Origin: Trichaptum fuscoviolaceum
Lineage: Eukaryota > Basidiomycota > Agaricomycetes > Hymenochaetales > Trichaptaceae
Assembly (NCBI GenBank): GCA_910574455.1
Contig: CAJSYZ010000001.1
Location: forward strand, 4,137,424 to 4,201,423
Direction: 5' to 3'
Length of the DNA stretch: 64,000 nt
The notes beneath the pieces were generated by a model that was not told the DNA's origin, did no database searches, and was given only the letters and a program-made list of their open reading frames with translations. A program made the position numbers and the translations under genes. Shown one piece after another: positions 46,217 through 57,123 of this stretch; the stretch's first letter is position 1, and every line of letters begins with the position of its first letter.

Positions 46217-47648
46217 GGTGGGCTAGGAGGAAGGTTGGGTTGGATGATTTCGCCCGAACGTATGTATGTGAGCTGCAGTTCGGGTCGTACCACAGTGCGG
46301 GTGGTATCGAAGACCAGACAGTGGTAGTCCCGAAATGCGGCGATCAATTGCTACTCCTTCGCCCGAGTAGCGAGTTGGATAATTATTGTTGCAGTCGGCA
46401 AAGGCGAAGATAGGGTTTCAGTGGAATTTGAAAGGTCTGAGCCGAGAAACTGCTCAGCGTGCTTGTCGTGGAGACTGACCGAATGGAGCTCACCAGGGTT
46501 GTCTACTGAGTGAGGGAGCTATACAGTGCGGAAGAAGGATGAACGAGCGACAGACCAGTTTGAAGATAGTTTGACGGTGGAAGTATGGAAGCAAGAAGCT
46601 TAACGTGCTTGTCTTTGGAATACCGTGTATTCCGGATCCACTGTAGGACCTGCGTCGGCAGCCGCTGAGCACCTCGTGCCTTCCGACTGCTGAGTGCTAT
46701 TCCTATCCTACAGCACTACCGCCCACGATGACCGTGTTGAGTCCTAGAAAGTGCAAAAGACAAATTTCGCGTAGATGTGCTTTACACTTGAAGCGGTGTG
46801 TGAAATGGCGGAGGATGTGTGACGGTCGGAAGCAGTGCAGCAAAGGTCTGAGAGTCGTGAGGCTGCTAAAACGACTTCTGCATGCAAAAGCTGCGTTGTT
46901 GTTGAAGCTCGATTTCCTTCAACACGCGGATTTAGTGTGTGCGGTGAGTGCTTGCCGTCCGGTGAAAATTGGGTCGAAAGAGTCCAGCGTGTGCTTGGTA
47001 CCAAGAAAGCACAGCCAGCATACACGGTCACTTCAAATGTCGTCAGTGTCGCTGCTTGTTCTGTTCGCCTTCAAGCAAGCTGATACAGGCCGCAGGTCGA
47101 CGAGCAGTGATCTTTGTCGAGGTCTTCGTCGTCGACTACGAGATGATAGTAGGAGGACAAGGAGAATCCAAAGCTCGTCCCGGGAGACTTCTGCTCGGCA
47201 CTGACGCAAAACCGTCATAGCCCAATTAGGCAGTTTACGCAGCCGACTCGGGGCCGGCAATCCACGCTCCGGAAGCCGCGCGCTTATTTTTCATTCAATT
47301 TAAATTTATGTATGATTTTCCCGACTTGGCTATATTTAACTCCCATTAGCCAAGAGTGAAGATAAAATATACGCATATGTCTAGAGACTTCTCTTTAGCT
47401 GTGGGCGCAGTGGGCAACTTCCTAAGTAAAGCCGGCTGCGTGTCATTTAGATCCAGGAACAATTCAAAGCTATCCGGATCCGGATCGACCGGCCGGCGGA
47501 TACTACCAGTGAAGCTCTTGGAATGCAAAAAAAAACATATATTACAGCTTCCTACACATATACATAGCTTCTTCCATCTTCAGCACATGTTGCTGTAGAA
47601 TCTCGTGTACATCGTTTCCAGGTAACAATTCCGACAGCCTGAGTGTGA
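46217..47648. other. Intergenic, upstream of the ferric-reductase gene
   Basis: About 1.4 kb. Overlapping open frames at 46728-47260 on both strands have no motif support and probably are not genes. An AT-rich stretch lies at about 47290-47340. Confidence 0.4.
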
Positions 47649-48212
47649 TCATACCAACTCCTCCTTCTCGAGAATCTAAATTGTAATGAGTTCCATGCAG
47701 ATATATATGCCAGATATAGTCCAAACGTACCTCCTTTCCGGTCTTCGCAATCTTGGCGGTCAGGTCTTCGAAGGGGATGGATCCTTTCACGAGGACCTCC
47801 TGTGTTTCGAGTGTCACCGAGTAAAAATCGACAGCACCTATCAGTCATAACATAGATAAGGACTTAGTTCATAGATGTGGGGGGGAAGCTATGCGTTTAC
47901 TTACCATCCTTCTTCGCCCTTTCCAGCACCTTTGACACGGCACCAGAGCAGCCTCCGCAGGTCATCTTCACCTTGTACTTGTACGTGTGTTCGGACTTTA
48001 TGCAGGAGGAACGAGTCGATTGGTAACAGGTGATTGATGGTCATGGTCATGTCAGCCTCAGCCGAATTCCAACACCCAGCAACCTCATCACTCACCATGG
48101 CTAGCTCTGCTGACTGCTCCGTAGATTCCGTGGTCGTTTCAGGGACAGGATCCGACGCAGGTTCGATCGCAGGTGAGGGGACGGGGACGGAGACATCGAC
48201 AAGGTCCGACAT
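47649..48212 (-). CDS. ATX1: Atx1-type copper metallochaperone
   Basis: Four exons (48096-48212, 47905-47995, 47731-47837, 47649-47675) close in frame to 113 aa. It carries Cu(I) in the cytosol to the P-type ATPase of the secretory pathway, which loads multicopper oxidases. The copper motif MTCGGC is in the segment KVKMTCGGCSGAVSKVLERA, and the C-terminal half (VTLETQEVLVKGSIPFEDL) has the usual chaperone fold. Exon 1 adds 38 Pro/Glu/Ser/Thr-rich residues before the canonical start, MSEHTYKYKV. The Met of that canonical start is the last codon of exon 1, so a 75-aa protein from the second ATG is equally possible. Copper delivery ties functionally to the neighbouring metalloreductase. Confidence 0.9.
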
Positions 48213-49125
48213 CGTGCGTACGGTAAGGGTAGTGAGACGCGAGTGAAGAATGACAAGTTAGTTATCAGATACAGCAGATTGAGGCGGTATAGGAAGAAGC
48301 GGTGAGCTGGCGCCTTAGTGCCTCATATTATATATCCGTAGAACTCTCTTCCGGAGATACAAACTAGGCTTCGGGAGCAACTAGAATAGCAGAGCTCGGA
48401 CACGGGGGACGTTACCCCATCATCACCGTCTATATTGACAGCCCAACGTCTACTGACACAGCACAAAACGAGTGGGGAATAACGATATTGATGAATTTCG
48501 GCCTGATGAGTTCTGGAGAAGTATCCCCGGTGGGGAATCCAGTGTTGAGCGCCTCTTGCGTGATCGCACAGACACGCGATCACTATACAATCCAGTGTCC
48601 AATCCAACATACGTGAACAACAACATCCCGGTCATGTATGAGTGGGTTATATCGTTGATCGTGCGTCCAAGATGTGCAGCTTCCACATCAGAAGGCAGAG
48701 TCCGATAGTACGAGTTATAGTCGTGAAAAAAAGAACTCACGATAGTATTAAGATTATGTGCAACCGACAAGAGGCAGGGTAGTATGAGGTCGAGGTAAGC
48801 AGATGGAAGTGGGACGAAGTGAAGTGGCCTTGACTTATATATGCACCTGAAGCCATCGATCGCGACATCCATAGCATCCGAGCCCGGAATGTACAGTCAT
48901 CACTTAGACCGGCCGTGTGTGCGAGTTACGCCATCGTCTCAAGGCAACAACATAGAAATCTGATACATCAATCAAATTCGACGTCTCTTGTTGCGACTAG
49001 CTGTACAATTTCACACAGATCTTCGTGTTCGTTGCACAACAACAGTGACATTCTAGGTCTGCAAACCAACAACCGACACAACTCGAAGCCTAGCACATAT
49101 TTTTCAGATTTAAGACATAATGTAG
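48213..49125. other. Intergenic between ATX1 and F-box-like block
   Basis: About 0.9 kb. No gene accepted. The last about 200 bp (from about 48957) resemble the 3' flank of the gene at 57124 (about 56940-57123), so flank and gene were duplicated together. Confidence 0.4.
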
Positions 49126-50524
49126 TTAAAGATCAAGGAAATGAGGTGGGCCTTCTACTTCAGTCACTTCGAAGTCGACGTAATTCATTACCGCATATTC
49201 GACTGTGTCTTTGAACAGACTTCGGAAATATTCTTTGGATACTGGTTCGTATGGTGCGTAGGTAACGGCCATTCGCTGTACGTTCGGGGCAGCTTGAAGC
49301 GTCGCAAGCGCAGAACGGTCGGGGCTCGTCATGTCGGGAAAGACATTGTGAAAGTAGAAGTAGAAATCTCGCACAGAGTTGGGAAGCTTGATAGGCCCCG
49401 ATGGCATGCCTGCTCCTGTTGTGGATGTGCAGAGGCTTAAGGACCGCAAGGAAGGAAAGAACTTCTCGAGGAACCCTAGGTCATACGCGCTACGATAGTT
49501 GACGAGCTGGAGTTTAGTGATGCGTGTCAGCATTGCACCCCAGAATAACATATTGACTCCGCCACCATATCTTGCAAACAAGTCGTTACAAGACAGCTCT
49601 AATCGATGTATGCGATTTCCGTTGCGAGGGTTTAAGAACCAAGTAAGTAGACCAGGGTCTTGGAAGTCGGTTAAAGACAATGTCTCCAACGACGCAGAAG
49701 CATGCATGGAATTTACCACCATCCCGACTAACTCCTCTGACAGTTCGGGCTCGCCGCCCATGAGTAGGCTATCCGGGGAGTCGGTTAAAGACAAAGTGTC
49801 CAACAACGCAGAAGGATCCGTCTCAGGCGTGAAATTTACCATCATCCCGGCTATCGCATTTAGCAATCCGGACCCGCTGCCCCAGGATTTTAGGCTTACG
49901 CTCTGGAGAGAAGGAAGGGTTTTGACCAACGCAAATAGCTTCCGCACGGTACGACGAGTTGTACGCGACGCGTCACTCTGATACAGCCATAGGTGCTCGA
50001 GGCGTTTCAGGTTTGCTATCTGTCCTAAGACATCGGGATTTTCACTTTTACGTCCTAGTATACGCCAGCGGTCGCGCGCCGGATTAAAGTTGAGATTGTC
50101 AAGATGTAGGTGCGTAATGTTCGGACAATGATCCAAAGCTTGACATAGGTGTCGTAACGTTTCGCCATGCACGACGTCGACACGCAAGCTCAGCTCTCGC
50201 ACCCATGGTCCAAGCTGCGTGCCAAACAGCACGTATTCGAGCGTGTATTGGTCAACAGTAATCCTTCGACGAAGATATTGCTGTGCCGATCCGGCCCACG
50301 ATTGTTTGACGAGGGACAAGCTCGCAAGTGTGGTCGCAGACATCTGGAATATGTTGGTCGTATTTTGACGAAACAGTGTAGCGGAAGGGAACTCTGTTGG
50401 CGTCCAGATACGCTGCAAGCAGATCCAGAACGAGGTCCGGCATCAGCGGGGTACTTGTTTGAGCTCCGACTCGTTCTGCATCGTCTTCGTAGGTAACATG
50501 GACCACTCTGAATACTCTAACCAT
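49126..50524 (-). pseudogene. F-box-like family, copy 3 (N-terminally cut, frameshifted)
   Basis: A 430-codon frame (49126-50418) covers the LRR part (ITHLHLDNLNFN, LEHLWLYQSDASR, LRSLSLCTS) and the C-terminus TEVEGPPHFLDL. The preceding F-box half (MPDLVLDLLAAYLDANRVPFRYT) lies in another frame up to about 50524. The two meet near 50335 only with a frameshift, judged against the intact gene at 57124. The family's N-terminal module (DELHSSIPFA...) is missing. It is probably a pseudogene, unless a short intron restores the frame. Confidence 0.65.
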
Positions 50525-51539
50525 TGTCTAAGCCATATCAAAAAAAAGTCATGAGTAATACCTTTAAAATGTCGACCGCGAATTATTGACTCTCACCTTC
50601 GGAAGCCTTCGCGCGGTCCTTTTGCGAAGAACAAAAAGAGGACAAGGAAAGCAAATTTGAAATTCCAACAACTTGAACTTGAACTTGAACTTGAACTTGA
50701 ACTTGAACTTGAAGCTCCGCACCAAATTTTGCCTGCGCTCAAGTTCAACTTCACCATAAACTGACTTATTTGTCTATCGCCGCGAGTTTGCAATGCAATT
50801 TGCAAGAATACTGCGGTTGATGAGTAGGTTAGAGTCTCCATGAGTTGCGAGGCTTATGATTTATGTGGTTTTTAGATCAACTCCAGCCGACTGGAATAGA
50901 TCTAAAGGCTTACAATTGTGTATCCGTAACTCGTACGGTCCAGGATAGTCTTCTCGATCTGGAGAACACTAGTAGATCATATACGGACAAGCTGATCGTG
51001 AACCCCCCTCCTTCCCCGATAGACTGGAATCACTCTGTGCGCCGGAGCCCCTCTCAGTGGGTAATGCTCAACATGTCACGAGGGTAACATACCTATTGAT
51101 CTAGGACTCAGTGGAATAAGATTATGCACCTCTCTTCCGGCGAACGCACATCAAACGCGTGGATCGATCATGTCCGTGCCCTCGTGAAATTCCACAAAAA
51201 TGAATATTCTTGCGGAAAGAACAGGTCCCGTCTTGAATGTAACCCGATGCGCTCAGATCCACCCCACTCAACATGACTTCCACCTCGTCTTCGTGTCGGA
51301 AGACATCGTAGCCATCTCGCCTGCACGAGTCGCACACCATATCCATGCCAACGACGCACCTCTGGGCCTTGTTTATGCGCTAATCTTTACTGCCCACGCA
51401 CAGCGGAGGGGCTCCTGAGCTCTGACCTATTCGGGCCGTCTACACCGATTCGAAGGCAAAAATGAACTGGCGGAAGGTCTTTCTTGCCTAAAGGCAAGGA
51501 AAACGCGAATGGAGAAAGGTATCTGAGAATGGCGAGGAA
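50525..51539. other. Intergenic with TTGAAC repeat tract
   Basis: About 1 kb without an accepted gene. It holds a tandem AACTTG hexamer tract at about 50670-50714. Confidence 0.45.
50670..50714. repeat. Hexamer microsatellite (AACTTG)n
   Basis: About seven tandem copies of AACTTG. Similar TTGAAC/TTCAAG words occur near 32,095 and near other family members. Confidence 0.8.
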
Positions 51540-52119
51540 GGATTGGCATAGCCCTGAGTGATTCCTGTCTGGTGCCTGTGCCCCTGTCCAAGCCAGCATT
51601 TTCAGAAAATACCATAGGTAACCTGGCGAACTACTTACATATTTTCATGGACGCTGTAGGCTCGTAAGCATGGACAGGATTTTTGTTTTGTCCGCAGATA
51701 TAAGGGCGATAAAACACCGAACATACGAGGGTGACTGCGGTCAGGCATACAGGAAACGGTGGACAGGTTTGCTGCCGATCGCAACGTGGTGGGGGCACGA
51801 CTCGGAACTGGGAAGCACCGATGAGTGAAAGTCGTTTTTGGATTTGACCTAGCGCGGAGACTTGTCCACAAGATGTTATGTACTTGCTGCAACATATGAC
51901 CAACTGCGTTCATTATTCATCGTTGGTAGCCTTTATCAGATGGACGAAAAGATGACCTGCCAGTGTTTACCGGGCCTTGTTTGAAGAAAAGTATATGATG
52001 TAGCAGAAGACGTAGTCTAGAGCCCAGGATGCAACCGGTGTCGCATACAGTAGATAGTGCTTTAACATGTAGACGTGAGGGGGGGGGGGGGGGGCGCATA
52101 TGTGAGAAACAGGACGGCG
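51540..52119 (-). repeat. 3' flank of copy 4, inverted repeat of 31627-32110
   Basis: Read on the minus strand, this follows the stop of the gene at 52120 as 31627-32110 follows the stop of the broken copy at 30067. It contains a G16 homopolymer at 52079-52094 that is absent from the other copy. Confidence 0.6.
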
Positions 52120-53688
52120 CTAGAGATCGAAGAAATGAGGTGGAGCTTCTACTGCAGACACCTGCAGTTCCACGTCGTTCATAATCGCATATTTTTTGGT
52201 CTCATTGAATAACAATTGGGGGAAAAGTATCAGAAAATAGGCGGTCGACTGAGGCGGGAAGTAGGTGAAGATCATTCGCCGCACGTGCGGGTTGGCACGA
52301 AGCATTGCGAGAGCTATGGAATCTTGGTCCTCCGGAGGAGGGCTGCCAAAGTAGAAGTAGAGATTTCGTACAGAGTTGGGAAGTTCAACGTAGTCGGCAT
52401 GTGGAATATAGTGAGTGCCTGCCCAGTCTGAGTCGAAACACAGGCTCAGAGATTGCAAGGAAGGGAAGGATTCCTTGATAAATCCAAGATCACTTTCGCC
52501 GGAGCAGCGGAGAAGCTGGAGTGTAGTAACATGCACTGTCATTGCGTTTCTGAGCAAAGCTGTAATATTCATTGGTGCTCCCGTTTGTCGATCACGTCTT
52601 GATATGTCGTCACAAGAGAGCTCCAAGCTCCTTATCCGATTATCACTATCGGGATTCAGAAACCAGCACCATATGCCTGAGTTGAAGATGTTGAATTTGG
52701 TCAGAGACAAAGCAGCCAATGTCGCAGGAGGGCTTGGCGCGTCCGTAAGGATTCCCGCAGGTTCCAAGTCTTCATTGCAACGTCGCCATTCGTCCTTGAA
52801 TTCCAAGAGGAGACTTCTAAGGTACCGAAATCCAGGAAGTATAGCGCATAACTTCTTCACAAATCCATTGCATTGCGTCGCCTTGGGTGCTCGTTGTAAC
52901 CAGAGGTGTTCAAGGCATGTCAGGTCTGCTATCGAACCTAAGACTTCGTAGGACGTCTCGTGACTCTCGTCACGTTGTACCCCAAATTCTAAGCCGTCGA
53001 GGTGTAAGTAGGTGATGTTGGGACATCGTTGCAAAACTCGACACAGTGAACGTGGTATTTCCGACCATGCAGAATCTTCAGGAATCTCGTCTGATTCGAC
53101 CGGCGCGCTGCCAGAAACCATGCTCAGCTCGCTGACCCATGGGCCAAGTTGTGGATGCAGCAGCACGGGCTGGAGTGCATCACGCTCATTGGGAAGAACT
53201 TGAATTCGACGACGGAGAAATCGTTGAGCGACATCGGCCCATGATCGATGGACGAGCGACATCTTTGCAAGCATGCGACTCACGTCACAGCCGCCAGTTA
53301 TACGAGCAGGGTGTTCAGAGATATCGATGACGTGAAGTGTGTGATGAAAGGGCTTTCTATGAGAGTCAAGATACTCCGCAACGAGCTCCAGAACGAGACT
53401 GGGCATGTGATGTTGTTGTGTCGGATGACAATCATTATATAGTTGGCCACAGGTTTGCTTCTCGTTCCTGTTTCGAGCGATTATCTGTCTTTGAGCTGCG
53501 ATGTGGTCGAAGAGATCGAACACTCCCCGCAGTGTCACCCTATCAGAGCGGAATTCCGGGTGTTGAAACAGCGCAAGCAGATCATCAAAGAATTTCATGA
53601 GCACGGTGTTTTTGTACTTGGAGAACAAGGAAGTAAAGAGGGCGTCTGATGTTGAAGCGAATGGTATAGAAGAATGTAGTTCGTCCAT
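52120..53688 (-). CDS. F-box-like / LRR-type protein, copy 4
   Basis: 522-aa single-exon gene starting MDELHSSIPFASTSDALF. It has the family N-terminal module, an F-box-like segment (PSLVLELVAEYLDSH, KMSLVHRSWADVAQRFL), irregular LRRs (ITYLHLDGLEF, LEHLWLQRAPK, LQSLSLCFDSDW) and the end VEAPPHFFDL. Compared with its relative at 30067, an extra base upstream (near 53710) puts the ancestral start MSLQAVRPVDIC out of frame, so translation probably begins at 53688, losing about 20 residues. It is otherwise intact. SCF-type substrate recognition is inferred from the fold only. It faces the chimeric copy at 54111 head-to-head. Confidence 0.7.
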   Translation of the reverse strand: MDELHSSIPFASTSDALFTSLFSKYKNTVLMKFFDDLLALFQHPEFRSDRVTLRGVFDLFDHIAAQRQIIARNRNEKQTCGQLYNDCHPTQQHHMPSLVLELVAEYLDSHRKPFHHTLHVIDISEHPARITGGCDVSRMLAKMSLVHRSWADVAQRFLRRRIQVLPNERDALQPVLLHPQLGPWVSELSMVSGSAPVESDEIPEDSAWSEIPRSLCRVLQRCPNITYLHLDGLEFGVQRDESHETSYEVLGSIADLTCLEHLWLQRAPKATQCNGFVKKLCAILPGFRYLRSLLLEFKDEWRRCNEDLEPAGILTDAPSPPATLAALSLTKFNIFNSGIWCWFLNPDSDNRIRSLELSCDDISRRDRQTGAPMNITALLRNAMTVHVTTLQLLRCSGESDLGFIKESFPSLQSLSLCFDSDWAGTHYIPHADYVELPNSVRNLYFYFGSPPPEDQDSIALAMLRANPHVRRMIFTYFPPQSTAYFLILFPQLLFNETKKYAIMNDVELQVSAVEAPPHFFDL

Positions 53689-54110
53689 GTCGAGAACATA
53701 CCCTCTAACCTCGCACTCGACAAATGTCCACTGGCCGGACAGCTTGAAGAGACATCCTGAGAGGGTCTATGATTGCGACACTTGCTCCTTCTCTCCTTTA
53801 AACAGATCAGAGACGGTTCAGTTGCATTGGTAGTCGCCCTCACCTTCAAAGATAACTTTCCGAGTATAATGTGCGAAAGAAAGCTCAAAAGTGATGGTTG
53901 GATTCGAACACAATCTAATTTGAGCTTTCAGACTCCGACTCGGACTTGGACTTTCGGACCCTGAGCCACTGGAACTTCGAGTTTTCAGCATTCGACTTAA
54001 ATGCCATGACTCGGAAAGTCTTTAAAAAGGTGAGAGCGACTATTTAAGAGTTGAACCATCTCTGAGATGCTCAAGTGCTTGCATTATATGTGTGAGAAGA
54101 AGAGAACATA
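53689..54110. other. Divergent intergenic region between family members
   Basis: About 420 bp between head-to-head starts. The side nearest 53688 still encodes the out-of-frame ancestral N-terminus of copy 4. Nothing else is recognised. Confidence 0.4.
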
Positions 54111-54862
54111 ATGTCGTTGTTTGGTGCAGCTATAGACTCACACTCCTGGGCGTCTTTCGTCCCGTCAGTGGACATCTGTTAAGGCGAGCGACATGGACGA
54201 ATTACATTCTTCTATACCATTCGCTTCAACATCAGACGCCCTCTTTACTTCCTTGTTCTCCAAGTACAAAAAAACCGTGCTCCGCTTCAACATCAGATGC
54301 CCTCTTCACATCCCTGCTCTTAGAACACAAAAAGAATGCTCTTATGACAGTCTTTGACGACGTCCTTGCACTGTTTCGACACCCAGAATTCCGCTCCGAT
54401 GGAGTGTCACTGTGGAAGTCGGATGATATTTACGTTCACATGGCGGACCAAAGGCAGATAATCGCACAAAACAGGAACAGAAGGCGAACTGGAGGCCAAA
54501 CATCAAGCAAGCTCCATTCGACACCGCAAAGCCAAATACCGAGACTCGTAATAGAGCTCGTTGCAGAATTTCTGGATTCCAATAGAGCCCCCTTCCACCA
54601 CACTCTTCACACACCCGAAGGATTCATTACGCGTACGGTCGGCTGCGACGTGAGCCACATTCTTGCAAAGATGTCGCTCGTCCATCGATCCTGGGCCGAT
54701 GTAGCTCAACCATTTCTCCGACGGCGAATTCATTTTCATCACCAAAACACGTTTCAGCCTGTGCTGCTAATCCCTCAGCTTGGCCCATGGGTCCGCGAGC
54801 TCAGCATACAAGGTGATGGTCTACCAATTCCTGCAGACACGATGGACATAAATAAACTTTAA
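54111..54862 (+). pseudogene. F-box-like family, copy 5 (chimeric and truncated)
   Basis: Starts like copy 1 (MSLFGAAIDSHSW) but has a stop in the leader (TGTTAAGGCG near 54180). At about 54190-54270 it reads as copy 4 (TSDALFTSLFSKYK), then at the repeated word GCTTCAACATCAGA (about 54284) it switches to copy 1 (TSDALFTSLLLEHKK). It follows copy 1 closely through the F-box to ADTMD, then meets a stop at 54862. The LRR half is absent. The repeated word at the switch marks a recombination junction between two paralogs. Confidence 0.75.
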
Positions 54863-55128
54863 ACTTGCTTGGCAGTATTACCTACTCATTCTCATTACGG
54901 AGTCTTTACAGTCGATCAGATAACCTTTTATCCGATGGGAGTTGATTTATGTAGTGCACGGTGTGGCAAGTGGGCCGTGCGCCAAGGAAAGGCTCGCACT
55001 CCGTTTGCACGTACCCTCAAATCGAGTCATTTGGCTCGCAATAACAAGTGAGAACTCAAGAGTATTTGAAGGTGAAAAGAGTAGCGAAGCATAATGTAAT
55101 TGACTAACTTTCATTTCTTTGTAGGCGA

Positions 55129-56796
55129 TTGCACCTACTAATGGCATTCCTAAACTTCCTCGAAAACGTAAGGGCGTGTATCCTCGATATCAATAAAATC
55201 CATTCGTCCATATCGTTCAACACTCCGTCGGATGCTCTTGTCTCGTCCTTGTTTATCAAGTATACCGATGCTACCGGTATGCCTCTGAGTCTTTTCGATG
55301 ATCTTCTGACACTCTTTCGCCACGCCGATTTCCACGCCGATGGAGTGACATTTCATACCTCAGAGGATATCTTGGATCGCATCGCTGCCGAAAGACGAAT
55401 CATCACAAACGACAGGGCGACGCCACGGGGCCATGAACCTCAACAAAATGCCGAGACTCATCCAGCAATGCGTACTCAGCCTTCGTCGGTTATAGTAGAG
55501 CTCCTTGCAGAATACATAGAATCTCAACGAGTTCCATTCCATCAGTCATGTCAAATCGATGACGACTACTTCTATCGACCAGTGGGCTGGGAGGTTGACC
55601 ATGAGCTCGAAAAGATGTGCCTCGTCCATCGATCCTGGACCGATGTAGTGCGAAGGTACCTGCGGCGGCGCATCAATATCGTAGGTCAAAAGGGGCTACG
55701 ACACTTGCTTCAGAACCCACAAATTGGACCATGGGTTCGTGAGCTAAGCTTTTCTGGGAGAACCACCGATTCAAACTACGCGCATATCAGTACCAAGGAA
55801 CTACCACGACTCTTGTGCGATATCTTGGAGAGATGTCCAAACGTCACGCACTTCTATCTGAGCAACTTCAACCTTGGTTATGCTCCAGGATTCGTGGACG
55901 GTGACCTGGACAAGACTGTGGACGATGTCATGAAACAAATATCTAGCATGAAATTCCTCGAATATCTAGGTATGCGCAACGCGCACAGCTCAACAAAGGG
56001 CCATCAGGATCTTGGGAAGCTATGCACGATGCTCCCCAATCTTCGGAGCTTGAGAAGTCTGAGTCTGGAGCGCTCGGATTCAATGTATAAAGGAGGGGAA
56101 AGGAATACCGATGCGAATGAGCCAGCGAAATTTCTTGCTTCATTGAACGCGGCAAGACCTCCTCCAATGTTAAAAACAGTGTCCCTGATCAGCCTTGATA
56201 TCGTTACCTCAGGCATATGGACTTGGCTGCTGGATTCTCTTACAGACATAACGAGATTGGGCATATTTATGAACCAACTGGTGATGCGCCGCGTTTTGGC
56301 TGACGGAGAACGAGAATTGGTGTATCTTCGACCTTCTCTCCAGACCAAGATGGCGAATGTGACTGATCTTCAACTCGTTCAGTGCTCCGACCTAGAAGAT
56401 GTTTTGTTTCTTCTTCAATTCTTTCCGTCGTTGCAAACTTTAAGTATGAACAGCGAGTCATGGAGAACCTTGCCATCAGCTTCCGCTGTCTTTCCCCACA
56501 CCATTCGAAGTCTTCACTTCCACCTTCCATCAATCCCTAAGAAGAATCAAGATCCTATTGCCCATGGACTGCTTATGAGCAATCCTCACATTCGGAAAAT
56601 GACCATCACATATTCAACTTACGAAGGTAGAGCGTATCCAACTCGACGGGTCTTTCACGCCACCACGCGGTATTGCGAGAGGAACAGGATAGGATTCAAC
56701 ATCTATGGTCTGCACGGAGACGCATATATGGAGACCCTACCCCATTTACTTGATCTGGAGATCCACAATGACCCAACCAAAACTCAGTTCTCTTAA
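55129..56796 (+). CDS. F-box-like / LRR-type protein, copy 6 (divergent)
   Basis: 555-aa single-exon gene. The start may be 55129 or the ATG at 55141 (MAFLNFLENVRACILDINKI). It keeps the same order of parts as its neighbours: ISFNTPSDALVSSLF and FDDLLTLFRHADF module, F-box-like VIVELLAEYIESQ ... KMCLVHRSWTDVVRRYLRRR, and LRRs (VTHFYLSNFNLG, LEYLGMRNAH, LRSLRSLSLERS). The end is LPHLLDLEIHNDPTKTQFS, which is extended past the family's usual stop after LLDL. Identity to the others is visibly lower, so it is an older duplicate under its own constraint. Confidence 0.72.
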   Translation: MHLLMAFLNFLENVRACILDINKIHSSISFNTPSDALVSSLFIKYTDATGMPLSLFDDLLTLFRHADFHADGVTFHTSEDILDRIAAERRIITNDRATPRGHEPQQNAETHPAMRTQPSSVIVELLAEYIESQRVPFHQSCQIDDDYFYRPVGWEVDHELEKMCLVHRSWTDVVRRYLRRRINIVGQKGLRHLLQNPQIGPWVRELSFSGRTTDSNYAHISTKELPRLLCDILERCPNVTHFYLSNFNLGYAPGFVDGDLDKTVDDVMKQISSMKFLEYLGMRNAHSSTKGHQDLGKLCTMLPNLRSLRSLSLERSDSMYKGGERNTDANEPAKFLASLNAARPPPMLKTVSLISLDIVTSGIWTWLLDSLTDITRLGIFMNQLVMRRVLADGERELVYLRPSLQTKMANVTDLQLVQCSDLEDVLFLLQFFPSLQTLSMNSESWRTLPSASAVFPHTIRSLHFHLPSIPKKNQDPIAHGLLMSNPHIRKMTITYSTYEGRAYPTRRVFHATTRYCERNRIGFNIYGLHGDAYMETLPHLLDLEIHNDPTKTQFS

Positions 56797-57123
56797 CAAC
56801 ATTCATTGCATACTACGTAAATATGTACAATGCTGTACACACCCTGATTTATACTCGAGTTGCAGAATCTGCTTTTTCTACCGACTCATGCAGCTATAGC
56901 GGCAGTGTCAGCAAATGTGATTACTTGCTATAGTGGACGTGCATTTGATACATCAATCAATTTTGATGTCTATTAAGACAAACTCTCCACGGATGTTCGT
57001 TGTACAACAAGAGACGGCCGACCGTCTTTCAAAGATGGCTGAGGAACAGCGAACGCCTCCCCGCGTCAATTCGTATAATTCGAGGCCTGGTACAAATGCT
57101 TGTACATTTGAGACTAAATGCAG
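56797..57123. other. Convergent intergenic region
   Basis: About 330 bp between converging family members. The right part resembles 48957-49125. Confidence 0.4.

Noticed and set aside
46728..47260. Overlapping frames on both strands (up to 158 codons)
   Set aside because: Three frames are open at once and none has a recognisable motif. The Cys pattern in one does not match a Zn2Cys6 cluster.
48450..48872. 140-codon minus-strand frame
   Set aside because: No motif, no start context, and a competing frame on the other strand. Treated as intergenic.
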